From NCBI GenBank assembly GCA_945871445.1, contig CAMBWI010000003.1:1-64000 (forward strand): a DNA stretch of 64,000 bases, written 5' to 3'. The stretch comes from Singulisphaera sp. GP187 (GTDB lineage Bacteria > Planctomycetota > Phycisphaerae > Phycisphaerales > SM1A02). Below the pieces are notes generated by a model. The model was not told where the DNA came from. It did no database searches and worked only from the letters and a program-made list of their open reading frames with translations. The translations under genes and the position numbers were made by a program. This document shows positions 33,842 through 41,266 of the stretch, piece by piece; the stretch's first letter is position 1; every line of letters begins with the position of its first letter.

Positions 33842-34195
33842 GAAGACTCCAGACAAGGAGATCGCCCGAGTCGATAGGTTCGACTAGTGATCCCAGTTCA
33901 CCGAAATTTATGACGAATCCTTTCACGCCAGCGTTCCTCGCAATTCGCTCCAGTCAGAGTCAGGACTCTTTGGGAGAAGCAAATTGCTTCGGACCATTCG
34001 CACACTCTTCCGTGAGGCGCGGCGGGAGAAATATATCTCAGTTCAAGACCTTTTCGGCTGACTCGGCGCGAAGTTTTTCGCTACGAAATGCTAAATCCCG
34101 ATATTGAATGGCGATATGAACGCAAAAAAAATATTTCACCCTCTCCCAAAAAGACTTGTCCACGGAGGGTGGATAAGTGGTGGGAATCTCACTTT
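33842..34195. other. Intergenic region upstream of dnaA, possible origin
   Basis: This 354-bp region has no gene. It contains an AT-rich run (eight A then TATTT, around 34124-34136). At the right end are two DnaA-box-like sequences: TTGTCCACG near 34157 (7 of 9) and, on the other strand, TTATCCACC near 34170-34178 (8 of 9). Origins often lie beside dnaA, but only two boxes are present and dnaN is absent. It may instead be a DnaA-autoregulated promoter. Confidence 0.4.
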
Positions 34196-35113
34196 TTAAC
34201 TCTCCACCCGACCGATCAATGCCGATCTTCGCAATCTCACAGCGAATCCACGAGATTGATAGAGGCGCATCGCAGGAAGATTCACTTCATCACACGCAAG
34301 AGCGACAGATTGATTTGAGCAATCTTGCACAATCCCTAATGCATAATCGAGCAAAAATCTTCCAACACCGCGTCCGCGAGCATTTGGCGCAAGTCCGAAA
34401 TAAACAACTTCAATGCATTTGGAAAGTGGAATCTCACTCATCAAAGAAACGCCAGATGCAACACCATCGACTTCTACAATCAGCCATTTTTTTGGATCAA
34501 CGATTCCCGTGTTGATGTGTCCATCAAGAATGTCCGAAGTTTTTCGCATCTGCGCAAGCCCAGGGCAATCGAGCGAATCGACATAAGTCGCTTCGAGTAA
34601 TTCTTCAAGCGATCTCCGATCATTTGTCTTCCAAGGCCGAATGGTCACCCCAGTAGGTACTGCGCTTCGTACATCTTGCTTGAGCCGAAGATGTGAGAGT
34701 TCGAGGTATGCAAGAATTCCAATGGGGTTCATTCCGCCGGCAGCAAACATGCAGAGTTCATCGCTTCGCATCGGTTCGACAAGCGCTTGCACGAGTGCCG
34801 CATCCAGTTCTTTTGCAGTTGCAATTGCTCTGCGAATCAGTGCTGCGCCTCGATCTTGATCCGTCTTGTTCTGTGGCGGAGTGACAAAGATCATGGCGGT
34901 TCGTCCAGGAGAACGAGTCAAAAGAGCAGCATTCGAAATGTTTCCGCTACTGTCGCAGATTGCAAAGAGGAGTTCCTCATTTCGATCTGCCGCCCGACTT
35001 GTATAGCGTGTCGCTCGTTGCTGTGATCCTGCAAAGACTGCGGCAATCGCTCTTGATCGCAGATCTGCCTTGGGTGAAAAAATTTCAAATGGTTCGCTTG
35101 TTGGCAGGTTCAC
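34196..35113 (-). CDS. GNAT-family N-acetyltransferase
   Basis: This 305-residue protein ends in a canonical GNAT domain. VVYFGLAPNARGRGVGRFLLDYAL is motif A, which binds the acetyl-CoA pyrophosphate (R/Q-x-x-G-x-G/A form). LACDEVNLPAMRLYQSRGFAV is motif B. The N-terminal 150 residues (AALIRRAIATAKELDAALVQALVEP) may be a degenerate second GNAT fold, as in tandem-domain acetyltransferases. The substrate is unknown. The GTG at 35113 is chosen because TAACCT lies 7 nt upstream and no ATG is available. The frame is open to a TTG at 35152, only 3 bp from the divergent gene. It is upstream of dnaA on the same strand. Confidence 0.8.
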   Translation of the reverse strand: MNLPTSEPFEIFSPKADLRSRAIAAVFAGSQQRATRYTSRAADRNEELLFAICDSSGNISNAALLTRSPGRTAMIFVTPPQNKTDQDRGAALIRRAIATAKELDAALVQALVEPMRSDELCMFAAGGMNPIGILAYLELSHLRLKQDVRSAVPTGVTIRPWKTNDRRSLEELLEATYVDSLDCPGLAQMRKTSDILDGHINTGIVDPKKWLIVEVDGVASGVSLMSEIPLSKCIEVVYFGLAPNARGRGVGRFLLDYALGIVQDCSNQSVALACDEVNLPAMRLYQSRGFAVRLRRSALIGRVES

Positions 35114-35143
35114 TTCGATGAGGTTAGCAACTGCAATTGACGC

Positions 35144-35149
35144 TATAAT
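35144..35149 (+). promoter_or_regulatory. Consensus -10 box of a leaderless gene
   Basis: A perfect TATAAT is followed by 6 nt and then the ATG at 35156. A normal start 6-7 nt downstream of the -10 falls exactly on the A of the ATG. No ribosome-binding site can exist. Confidence 0.65.
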
Positions 35150-35155
35150 CAAACT

Positions 35156-35869
35156 ATGCGATCTTGGAAGCGATCTTGGAAATCGAACCTCTCTTGCCTG
35201 CTAGTCGTCACATCTTCGGCGTTGATGTTGGCGGGCTCACAAGATTCTGGCGACGGAGGTGCCTCGACACCAAAGGCGCCCAAGAAAAGCGAACCTCAAC
35301 CAGCCACTCCAATGCCGACTGATTCGGCGTTGACACTTTCTCCAGAGCCTAGCGAAGGAAATTGGCAACTTGATTTTCAGCCCGGCGAATTTCGGCTCTA
35401 TACCGATCCAGAGACTCGTCAAAATTATTGGTACTTCACATACAAAGTTGTCAATCGAACTGGGCAAGATCGTTGGTGGGCTCCGAAGATGGAACTTCTT
35501 GAAGACCACGGGCGTCTTCGTCGATCTGGAAAAGATGTCTCTCCAATCACAGTGAAGCGAATTGAAGCATTGATTGGCAACCGGTTGATTGAAGGTCAAT
35601 ATCAAATCATTGGCGAGATTCGTCAAGGCGAAGCAAACGCAAAGGAAGGCTTCGTTGTGTGGAGTTCGGATTCATTGCTTGCAACAGAACTTCACCTCTT
35701 TATTCGCGGCATGTCGAGCGAGTTTAAGAAAATGCCCAATCCGATTGAAGGTGGTGAAGAGATCACCATGCACAAGACCATGAAACTGGATTACAGAGTT
35801 CCAGGGAATCCTCAGACTCGTGGTTCGACAGTAGTTGATTGCGAGCAAACCGAGTGGATTCTTCGCTGA
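35156..35869 (+). CDS. Exported hypothetical protein
   Basis: At 237 residues, a basic n-region (MRSWKRSWK) and hydrophobic core (LSCLLVVTSSALMLAGS) form a signal peptide. A Pro/Ser-rich linker follows, then a beta-rich domain with FRLYTDPETRQNYWYFTYKVVNRTGQDRWWAPKMELLED and a final VVDCEQTEWIL. The Y-W-Y-F-x-Y-x-V-x-N-x-T-G pattern suggests a small periplasmic immunoglobulin-like fold. No function can be given. Its ATG is 6 nt from a perfect TATAAT. It precedes rpmA, which has its own promoter. Confidence 0.7.
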   Translation: MRSWKRSWKSNLSCLLVVTSSALMLAGSQDSGDGGASTPKAPKKSEPQPATPMPTDSALTLSPEPSEGNWQLDFQPGEFRLYTDPETRQNYWYFTYKVVNRTGQDRWWAPKMELLEDHGRLRRSGKDVSPITVKRIEALIGNRLIEGQYQIIGEIRQGEANAKEGFVVWSSDSLLATELHLFIRGMSSEFKKMPNPIEGGEEITMHKTMKLDYRVPGNPQTRGSTVVDCEQTEWILR

Positions 35870-35920
35870 AGACGCGCTTCAAAGGTTTTCGATGCTCTAA
35901 GAATCTTGATTGCAAGGGGG

Positions 35921-35949
35921 TTGCTCGATCAGCCAATTAGCTTTATGAT
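35921..35949 (+). promoter_or_regulatory. Sigma-70-type promoter of rpmA-obg
   Basis: TTGCTC at 35921-35926, a 17-nt spacer, then TATGAT at 35944-35949 (5 of 6). It gives a leader of about 31 nt that includes GGAG before the rpmA ATG. Confidence 0.55.
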
Positions 35950-35986
35950 GTTTGGCTCGATCGGATCACCAGCGGAGCATCAAACT

Positions 35987-36259
35987 ATGGCACATAAAAA
36001 AGGACAGGGTTCAACTCAAAACGGCCGCGACTCAAATGCGCAGTTCCGTGGAATTAAACTGTTTGGAGGGCAACTTGCGCAAGCGGGTTCCGTCCTTGTG
36101 AGTCAATGTGGGACCAAGTGGAAGGCTGGCTATCTTGTTCATCAAGGTCGGGATTACACGCTGACAGCTCTCGTCGAAGGAAAGGTTCGCTTTCGAGGTC
36201 GCTCGGTTGACATCATTCCTGCTGATCCATCCACGCCGCGTATGGCGATCGATCGCTGA
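35987..36259 (+). CDS. rpmA: 50S ribosomal protein L27
   Basis: A 90-residue ribosomal protein whose N-terminus reaches the peptidyl-transferase centre. [22 protein letters not shown] is close to the usual start. [43 protein letters not shown] is the conserved body. The start at 35987 is certain from this similarity; the frame is open upstream to 35906. It lacks the N-terminal extension that Firmicutes cleave off. The usual partner rplU (L21) is not adjacent, which is unusual. It precedes obg by 93 bp, the common bacterial order. Confidence 0.95.
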   Translation: MAHKKGQGSTQNGRDSNAQFRGIKLFGGQLAQAGSVLVSQCGTKWKAGYLVHQGRDYTLTALVEGKVRFRGRSVDIIPADPSTPRMAIDR

Positions 36260-36352
36260 CGATTATCTTCAGGCATTGCTTGAAGCAAGTTTTGATTTGC
36301 TTCAACTCGCATCAGATCGATTTGATGCTGAGAAGCAGAGGACTTTTCACTC

Positions 36353-37420
36353 ATGTTCATTGATACCGCACTTATCTTGATCCGCTCTGGAAAGGGTGGT
36401 AATGGTTGTATGCATATGCTCCGTTTGAAGGGCAACCCAAAGGGCGGCCCTGATGGTGGTGATGGCGGTAAGGGCGGCGATATCGTTCTGAACGCAAATG
36501 CACACATCGACACTTTGGTCGAATTTGGTTTTCGCCCTCACTGGTTTGCCCAAGATGGTGAAGCTGGTTCGGGTAAGAAATGCGCCGGAAAAGCTGGGCA
36601 GGATTGCATCTTGCAGGTTCCGCTGGGAACGCAAATCTTTGACGCAGAAACGAACGAATTGATTGTCGATATCACTTTGCCAAATCAGTCCGTAATTCTT
36701 GCGCCTGGCGGTCATGGTGGAATTGGTAATGATCGATTCAAGAGTGCTGTGCATCAGGCTCCAACCGAATCCACTCCAGGCGGAGAAGCGATCGAGCGAC
36801 AATTGAGGCTGGAGCTTCGGCTCATTGCGGATGTTGGGTTCGTCGGTCTCCCAAATGCCGGGAAGAGCACTTTTCTGCGGGCGACAACGCGCGCTCAGCC
36901 CAAGATTGCTGCGTATCCGTTCACCACACTTGCGCCACAACTTGGGATTGCAGAACTTTCCGACGAACGCCGCCTCGTGCTTGCAGATCTTCCTGGATTG
37001 ATCGAAGGTGCATCGCAAGGTGTTGGACTTGGACATGACTTTCTCAAGCACATTGAACGCACGCGAGTCATCTTGCATTTGTTGGATTGCGCGCCTCCTG
37101 ATGGAAGCGATCCACTAGAAAATCATCGCACAATCCGCCGCGAACTTGCGGACTTCAGCGAACAGCTTGCGCGAACGCCTGAGATCGTGGTGCTCAATAA
37201 GGTCGATCTCATCCCTGAAGAAGATCGAAAGATTGTGATTGAAGAACTCGTTTCACGCTTCGAGCATGAGAGAGGCGTTCGTCCTCTTCTTGCCAGTGGC
37301 GCGAGCCGCGAAGGTGTTCCGTCAGTCTTAGAGTCCGTGTGGGAATTGGCCCGTCATGCTCGTGAGCAATCGCCGATCACTTCACGAAAAGCATCCGATC
37401 ATTCTTCGTCGAATTTTTGA
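36353..37420 (+). CDS. obgE: GTPase Obg/CgtA
   Basis: Obg is an essential GTPase in 50S assembly and stress control. The glycine-rich Obg fold is clear at the start (ILIRSGKGGNGCMHMLRLK, GGPDGGDGGKGGDIV, LAPGGHGGIGND). The G domain has the P-loop GLPNAGKSTFLRA, G2 region YPFTTLAPQLGI, DLPGLIEGASQGVGLGHDFL, and NKVDLI. At 355 residues it is the short form without the C-terminal OCT domain. The last 22 nt overlap the 3' end of the minus-strand ptsH. Confidence 0.96.
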   Translation: MFIDTALILIRSGKGGNGCMHMLRLKGNPKGGPDGGDGGKGGDIVLNANAHIDTLVEFGFRPHWFAQDGEAGSGKKCAGKAGQDCILQVPLGTQIFDAETNELIVDITLPNQSVILAPGGHGGIGNDRFKSAVHQAPTESTPGGEAIERQLRLELRLIADVGFVGLPNAGKSTFLRATTRAQPKIAAYPFTTLAPQLGIAELSDERRLVLADLPGLIEGASQGVGLGHDFLKHIERTRVILHLLDCAPPDGSDPLENHRTIRRELADFSEQLARTPEIVVLNKVDLIPEEDRKIVIEELVSRFEHERGVRPLLASGASREGVPSVLESVWELARHAREQSPITSRKASDHSSSNF

Positions 37421-37671
37421 TTGATCAGTTTGAGAATCTCTTCGAGTGCGCGCGTTTCATCAGTGCCTTCGCATGAAATTTCAAGAACCGTCCCTGCGGT
37501 TGCCGCAAGCAACAGCATCTGCATAATGCTCTTGCCGTCGACCCACTCCGAAGAATTTGCCCGCCGAACTCGCACGGTCGATGCAAATCCATTTGCCAAT
37601 TGTACGAACGCCATCGCTGGTCGAGCATGAAGCCCCAGTTGATTGATAATTGTTGATTCTCCGTTGACCAC
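37399..37671 (-). CDS. HPr-type phosphocarrier (NPr-like)
   Basis: This 90-residue phosphocarrier has the phospho-His site NQLGLHARPAMAF, with His near residue 15. The conserved KSIMQMLLLAATAG helix has Ser at the HPr kinase position. The GTG at 37671 is chosen because GAGGA stands 7 nt upstream and the product then aligns with the normal HPr start. Longer frames begin at 37716 or 37743 and overlap ptsN. The SD overlaps the ptsN stop, so the two genes are coupled. Beside ptsN and hpf, it is most likely the NPr of a regulatory nitrogen-type PTS, although no EI (ptsP/ptsI) or HPr kinase is in the window. Confidence 0.88.
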   Translation of the reverse strand: MVNGESTIINQLGLHARPAMAFVQLANGFASTVRVRRANSSEWVDGKSIMQMLLLAATAGTVLEISCEGTDETRALEEILKLINQKFDEE

Positions 37672-37681
37672 GGGATCGTCC

Positions 37682-38161
37682 TCAACTCGTGGAAGGCGTG
37701 GTGCCGTCGGTTTCATCGAGAAGAAGTGTGACATCATCAACATTGCGCGCTTGACGCAAGAAGCGCCGGAAAACTTCTTGACTCAACGCTCCAAAGACAG
37801 TTTCCATCGCGTTCAAATGAGATTCTGGGTCGGTCAGAGGACTCAGCATAAAAACAATCGCATAAACTGGTTGACGATCGAGCGAGTTGAAGTCCACTCC
37901 GCTCGCGGAAACTCCAATTGCCGCATGAGGCTTTGAAACCAAGGTTGTCTTTGCGTGCGGAACTGCAACCCCATGACCAAATCCCGTCGACCCTTTGCGT
38001 TCGCGTGCGAACGTTTCCTTCAAGAGTGTTGCGCGAGAATCTGCTGACACCACACCACAGGCAATGAGAGCGTCAAGCAATTCTCCAATCGCAAGATCTC
38101 GCTTTGTATTTACAAGCGAAGGAAGAATAGCATTGGAAACGACGATGTCACGGAGTTTCAT
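37682..38161 (-). CDS. ptsN: PTS EIIA(Ntr)-type protein
   Basis: A 159-residue regulatory phosphoprotein of the fructose/mannitol EIIA fold. The phosphorylated His is in GVAVPHAKT near residue 68, preceded by KGSTGFGHG. The later FMLSPLTDPESHLNAMETVFGAL region is typical of PtsN. No sugar EIIB or EIIC domain is attached, so it is likely regulatory (K+, nitrogen or carbon signalling) rather than a transporter part. It lies between hpf and ptsH, 35 nt after hpf, as in the proteobacterial rpoN-hpf-ptsN-npr region. rpoN itself is not seen here. Confidence 0.9.
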   Translation of the reverse strand: MKLRDIVVSNAILPSLVNTKRDLAIGELLDALIACGVVSADSRATLLKETFARERKGSTGFGHGVAVPHAKTTLVSKPHAAIGVSASGVDFNSLDRQPVYAIVFMLSPLTDPESHLNAMETVFGALSQEVFRRFLRQARNVDDVTLLLDETDGTTPSTS

Positions 38162-38196
38162 CTCAATCGATCATAACCGCTTTGATCGAAGAGCGT

Positions 38197-38496
38197 TCAG
38201 GAACGGTGATGATGTCGAATTCGATCCTTGTAATGTGACAATTGTCGTGCTCCGCGGTCAACTGCGAGATCGACGCAGGCATAGAGATCGCGGTGTCGAT
38301 AGTTGCAAACGAAGTCCGTATGTTTCTCGACATCAGATCGAATTTCAACGTGGTACCCCCTGGGTGCTCTTTCGACTGTGACCGCAAGTTGTTGCAGCCC
38401 GTTGAAGAAGCGCGGAAGTTTGCCAACCTTCGACTTGATGTAATTGGTCAGAGCTTCGGTCAGTTCCATGTGTTTAGCGCAAATTGTGATGAGCAC
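38197..38496 (-). CDS. hpf: Ribosome hibernation promoting factor
   Basis: A 99-residue short-form HPF/RaiA protein that binds the 30S decoding region in slow growth. LITICAKHMELTEALTNYIKSKVGKLPRFF is the conserved helix-strand start. Later come AVTVERAPRGYHVEIRSDV and DLYACVDLAVDRGARQLSHYKDRI. The GTG at 38496 is chosen because GAGGA lies 7 nt upstream and it matches the family start; the frame is open to 38604. It heads the hpf-ptsN-ptsH group. The long-form C-terminal dimerisation domain is absent. Confidence 0.92.
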   Translation of the reverse strand: MLITICAKHMELTEALTNYIKSKVGKLPRFFNGLQQLAVTVERAPRGYHVEIRSDVEKHTDFVCNYRHRDLYACVDLAVDRGARQLSHYKDRIRHHHRS

Positions 38497-38500
38497 GTTT

Positions 38501-38737
38501 CTATCCTCCAATTCTGGCGGACAATCGGTCATGCATCGGCAACCGCTGCCGCAGGGATATCGCCGTCTTGCGCCCATTTTCGGCGCGGTAGACAGTGAGA
38601 TCACGCACGACCTTCACTGGAAATGTTAGCCCTGTTCGGCGATTTACAAGCGCTTTCATAGGCGAAAAACCAACAAAATGTGCCGGAAGGCTTTTGCTTG
38701 AATTTCTGCTTGCGAATTTGCTTGAAGTCGTTTTCAC
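38501..38737 (-). CDS. Possible small basic protein
   Basis: A 78-codon frame starts with a GTG that overlaps the stop of the peptidase gene as GTGA and ends 4 nt before hpf. The product is basic (NRRTGLTFPVKVVRDLTVYRAENGR). It has no recognised domain. The position and the overlap pattern used elsewhere in this window are the only support. Confidence 0.3.
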   Translation of the reverse strand: MKTTSSKFASRNSSKSLPAHFVGFSPMKALVNRRTGLTFPVKVVRDLTVYRAENGRKTAISLRQRLPMHDRLSARIGG

Positions 38738-40227
38738 GGGGGAGTTGCAATTCCTGATGCCAGGTACACCTCTACTATCGAATACAAATTGCTTCTGCGA
38801 AAGCGAACTTTGATATTTTCTCCAGATCGTCGTTCTGACATTGCAAGCAAATAGTCTCCAACGGATCGAATTTCCGTTGGCCCAATATCCGTAATGACGT
38901 CTCCGACTCGAATTCCTGCCTTTGCAGCAGGTCCACCAGGTTGCACAGCGTCAATTCGCACTCCATCGGGAAGATTGGAAATCGTGGTTCCCATCACCCC
39001 GTCACCAGGGTCGATGGTCGAATCCTGCCGACCGGCATCGTGAACCCATGCCTTCCATTGGGCTTCGATTCGACCGATTGGCACGCCAAATGCTGCTTCG
39101 AGGGCGCGGCGACCAGACGGGTCTACATCCCAACTTGCGGTGTAGATCTGATACCAGCTTGTCAATTTTCCTTGCGAAGCGATGTACATCAACATGGATC
39201 TTGCTTGGGCATAATTCCATTTTGCTTGAGCCATAAAAGATTTGGAATCGAGCAGGAAGAAGTCGGCCCACGGCATTGAATTGTGCTGTCGAATTCGATC
39301 GAATGCATCGTTGGTTCGAAGATTGGGAAGAATGATGAGTTCGCCGCTTGGACCCAATTGCCAATCTTCAAAGAGAGTGGCAAGTCCCTCTTGAATCCAG
39401 ACTGGATGCCGCTGCTGCAAGCGTTGCATCTGTCCATAGTGTCGCAGGTGCGTGTACTCATGCCGAAGAGTTGCCCCCGTATCACGCGAGACGAGTCGCC
39501 GATCTTCGTGAACATACAGGCCTCCCTGCTGAGCATCTTCAAGAAACTTATCCGCATCTGCAGGAGTTGCGATCACCATCAAGACACTTTCTGTTTGAAT
39601 TTCTCCAAAGAGAGTCTTGGAAAGTGTCGTCGATAATTTTTCAATCGTCTTCATTGTTCGACGAAATCCTTCAGGTTCGACCGCGTACGCCAAGATGAGA
39701 TTGAGAGATGGTTTTTCTTCGATGCGATATCGCCCACCACCAAACTGTCCAAGCCACGCTTGCAGCGAACGCCGTGCGATTGCGTCAGATCCGGTTGCTT
39801 TTTCATTGGTATTGGATTCAGGCGAATTATTCGATTGCTGTTGATTCTTCGCAGTATCACGCAATTCATTTCGAACCGTGCGTACTTGTTCCCAAGATTC
39901 GTGTGATCGCAGACGAATGAAATCTGGATGTTCATCGAGTGCTTTGTCATCCACCCATCCTGCACGCAAAGATCTGATTGCATAAATCGCTGCGCCACGT
40001 GAATCGCCGATTCGTGATGCAACCTTTGCTGCATCGAGAAGGACTTGGGCATCGTCAGGATGAATCGAAAGATACGAGTCGATCATCTCAAGAGCTTCGC
40101 TTCCACGATCGCTTGCGAGGAGTCGTGGCACGGCAAGTTCGAGTTGTTCTTTCGATGGGGGAATTGTGCTTCCCATTGGGCGCATCGCAAGCGATCCGAG
40201 TGCGATCAATATCAACCATTGTTGCAT
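38734..40227 (-). CDS. Exported TPR, gluzincin-like peptidase and PDZ protein
   Basis: A 497-residue protein with a short hydrophobic N-terminus (WLILIALGSLAM). A TPR-like helical region follows (ALEMIDSYLSIHPDDAQVLLDAAKVASRIGDSRGAA). Around residue 260 is ATLRHEYTHLRHYG, then WIQEGLATLFEDW, a gluzincin arrangement of HExxH plus a downstream Glu. The last 90 residues form a PDZ domain (VRIDAVQPGGPAAKAGIRVGDVITDIG). It is therefore a probable periplasmic or surface peptidase. The ATG at 40227 is supported by TAACAT 6 nt upstream, which lies in the 3' end of purN. The substrate is unknown. Confidence 0.8.
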   Translation of the reverse strand: MQQWLILIALGSLAMRPMGSTIPPSKEQLELAVPRLLASDRGSEALEMIDSYLSIHPDDAQVLLDAAKVASRIGDSRGAAIYAIRSLRAGWVDDKALDEHPDFIRLRSHESWEQVRTVRNELRDTAKNQQQSNNSPESNTNEKATGSDAIARRSLQAWLGQFGGGRYRIEEKPSLNLILAYAVEPEGFRRTMKTIEKLSTTLSKTLFGEIQTESVLMVIATPADADKFLEDAQQGGLYVHEDRRLVSRDTGATLRHEYTHLRHYGQMQRLQQRHPVWIQEGLATLFEDWQLGPSGELIILPNLRTNDAFDRIRQHNSMPWADFFLLDSKSFMAQAKWNYAQARSMLMYIASQGKLTSWYQIYTASWDVDPSGRRALEAAFGVPIGRIEAQWKAWVHDAGRQDSTIDPGDGVMGTTISNLPDGVRIDAVQPGGPAAKAGIRVGDVITDIGPTEIRSVGDYLLAMSERRSGENIKVRFRRSNLYSIVEVYLASGIATPP

Positions 40228-40233
40228 CGCAAT

Positions 40234-40239
40234 ATGTTA
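40234..40239 (-). promoter_or_regulatory. -10 hexamer of the TPR/peptidase/PDZ gene
   Basis: TAACAT on the minus strand is 6 nt before the ATG at 40227. It lies at the very end of purN. No Shine-Dalgarno sequence is present. Confidence 0.4.
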
Positions 40240-40824
40240 GTGCTGTCGCGCAGCCCAGATTCGAATCGCTTCAGGAAAGGCGATTCGTTCTTCGACACCG
40301 ATGCGCTTTGCAAGCGATTGCGCATCATCGCTTGGCAAGACTGAAACTCGCCGCTGCACGATTGTTTCGCCGTGGTCATATCGATCATCCACAAGATGCA
40401 CGGTGCATCCAGATTCGCGCGCACCGCTGGCGATCACCGCTTCATGCACATGATCCCCATACATTCCTTGTCCACCGAAAGCAGGCAACAAAGCAGGGTG
40501 AATGTTGAGCGCGCGACCCGTCCACGGTCCGACACGCAGTGGTCGCAAATATCCACCTAAAACGACCAATTCTATTTTGTGCGCGCGGAGTAAATCATCC
40601 AATTGATCACTCGCCTGCGCAGAAGATTTGCCAGGAAGAACCACAACTTGCCGATCAGAACCAGCGCATCGAGTGATCGCCGGAATATCCTCACGATGAG
40701 CGACGATCAGAGCAATATGAATTGGAATCTCCCCGCGCTGCGAGCATTCAATCAGGTTGAGAGCAGTCGTGCCACCACCAGAAACAAGAACCGCGGTGAC
40801 GAATCTCCGACCAGATTCGCTCAA
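40237..40824 (-). CDS. purN: Phosphoribosylglycinamide formyltransferase
   Basis: A 195-residue enzyme that transfers formyl from 10-formyl-tetrahydrofolate to GAR in purine synthesis. VLVSGGGTTALNLIE is the phosphate-binding start. LNIHPALLPAF holds the catalytic Asn and His, and TVHLVDDRYDHGETIVQRRV the catalytic Asp with the D-x-G segment. GGYLRPL corresponds to the folate-binding AGFMRIL. Length is normal. The TTG at 40824 overlaps the stop of the thioesterase gene as TTGA, with GGGAG 9 nt before it. No other pur gene is adjacent. Confidence 0.9.
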   Translation of the reverse strand: MSESGRRFVTAVLVSGGGTTALNLIECSQRGEIPIHIALIVAHREDIPAITRCAGSDRQVVVLPGKSSAQASDQLDDLLRAHKIELVVLGGYLRPLRVGPWTGRALNIHPALLPAFGGQGMYGDHVHEAVIASGARESGCTVHLVDDRYDHGETIVQRRVSVLPSDDAQSLAKRIGVEERIAFPEAIRIWAARQH

Positions 40825-41234
40825 GTGATCGAACTCCCATCGTCGGAGTTCAGCGTAGGAGGATTCGTAAACGGAATCGGTTTGTGATTCGCATCCAGAG
40901 CGACCATCTTGACGATGGAATCAGTGACACGCACATTTTCCCTTGTGGCATAGCGCTCCGACTCAACAAGAATTCGTATCGTGACGGAAGAACGACCTGT
41001 TGAGATTGTCTTTGCCCGGAGCGTGACCAATTCTCCAACAAAAACCGGAGCAACAAATTCAATTCGTTCAACCATGACAGTGACCCAGCGGTGCAGTCCC
41101 ATTGATCTCGCATGGACATACGCCGCCTGATCGATATAGCTCATGATGACACCGCCGAAGACCGTCCCGCTGTGATTTGTGTCACGCGGCATGGTCATTA
41201 CTCGAAGCACAAGTTCACCATCTGGATGCGGCAT
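40821..41234 (-). CDS. Acyl-CoA thioesterase (hotdog fold, YciA-like)
   Basis: A 137-residue hotdog-fold thioesterase. DTNHSGTVFGGVIMSYIDQAAYVHA contains the helix with the Asp of the YciA/BFIT group, and VTVMVERIEFVAPVFVGELVTL is the central strand pair. It should hydrolyse acyl-CoAs; the chain length preferred cannot be read. TAGGAT lies 7 nt before the ATG at 41234. Its stop overlaps purN. There is no evident metabolic link with purN. Confidence 0.88.
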   Translation of the reverse strand: MPHPDGELVLRVMTMPRDTNHSGTVFGGVIMSYIDQAAYVHARSMGLHRWVTVMVERIEFVAPVFVGELVTLRAKTISTGRSSVTIRILVESERYATRENVRVTDSIVKMVALDANHKPIPFTNPPTLNSDDGSSIT

Positions 41235-41241
41235 AGTTGCG

Positions 41242-41247
41242 ATCCTA
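41242..41247 (-). promoter_or_regulatory. -10 hexamer of the thioesterase-purN operon
   Basis: TAGGAT on the minus strand, 7 nt before the ATG at 41234, lies in the short gap after uvrA. Confidence 0.35.
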
Positions 41248-41266
41248 ACCGCTGCAGATCAGGAAG

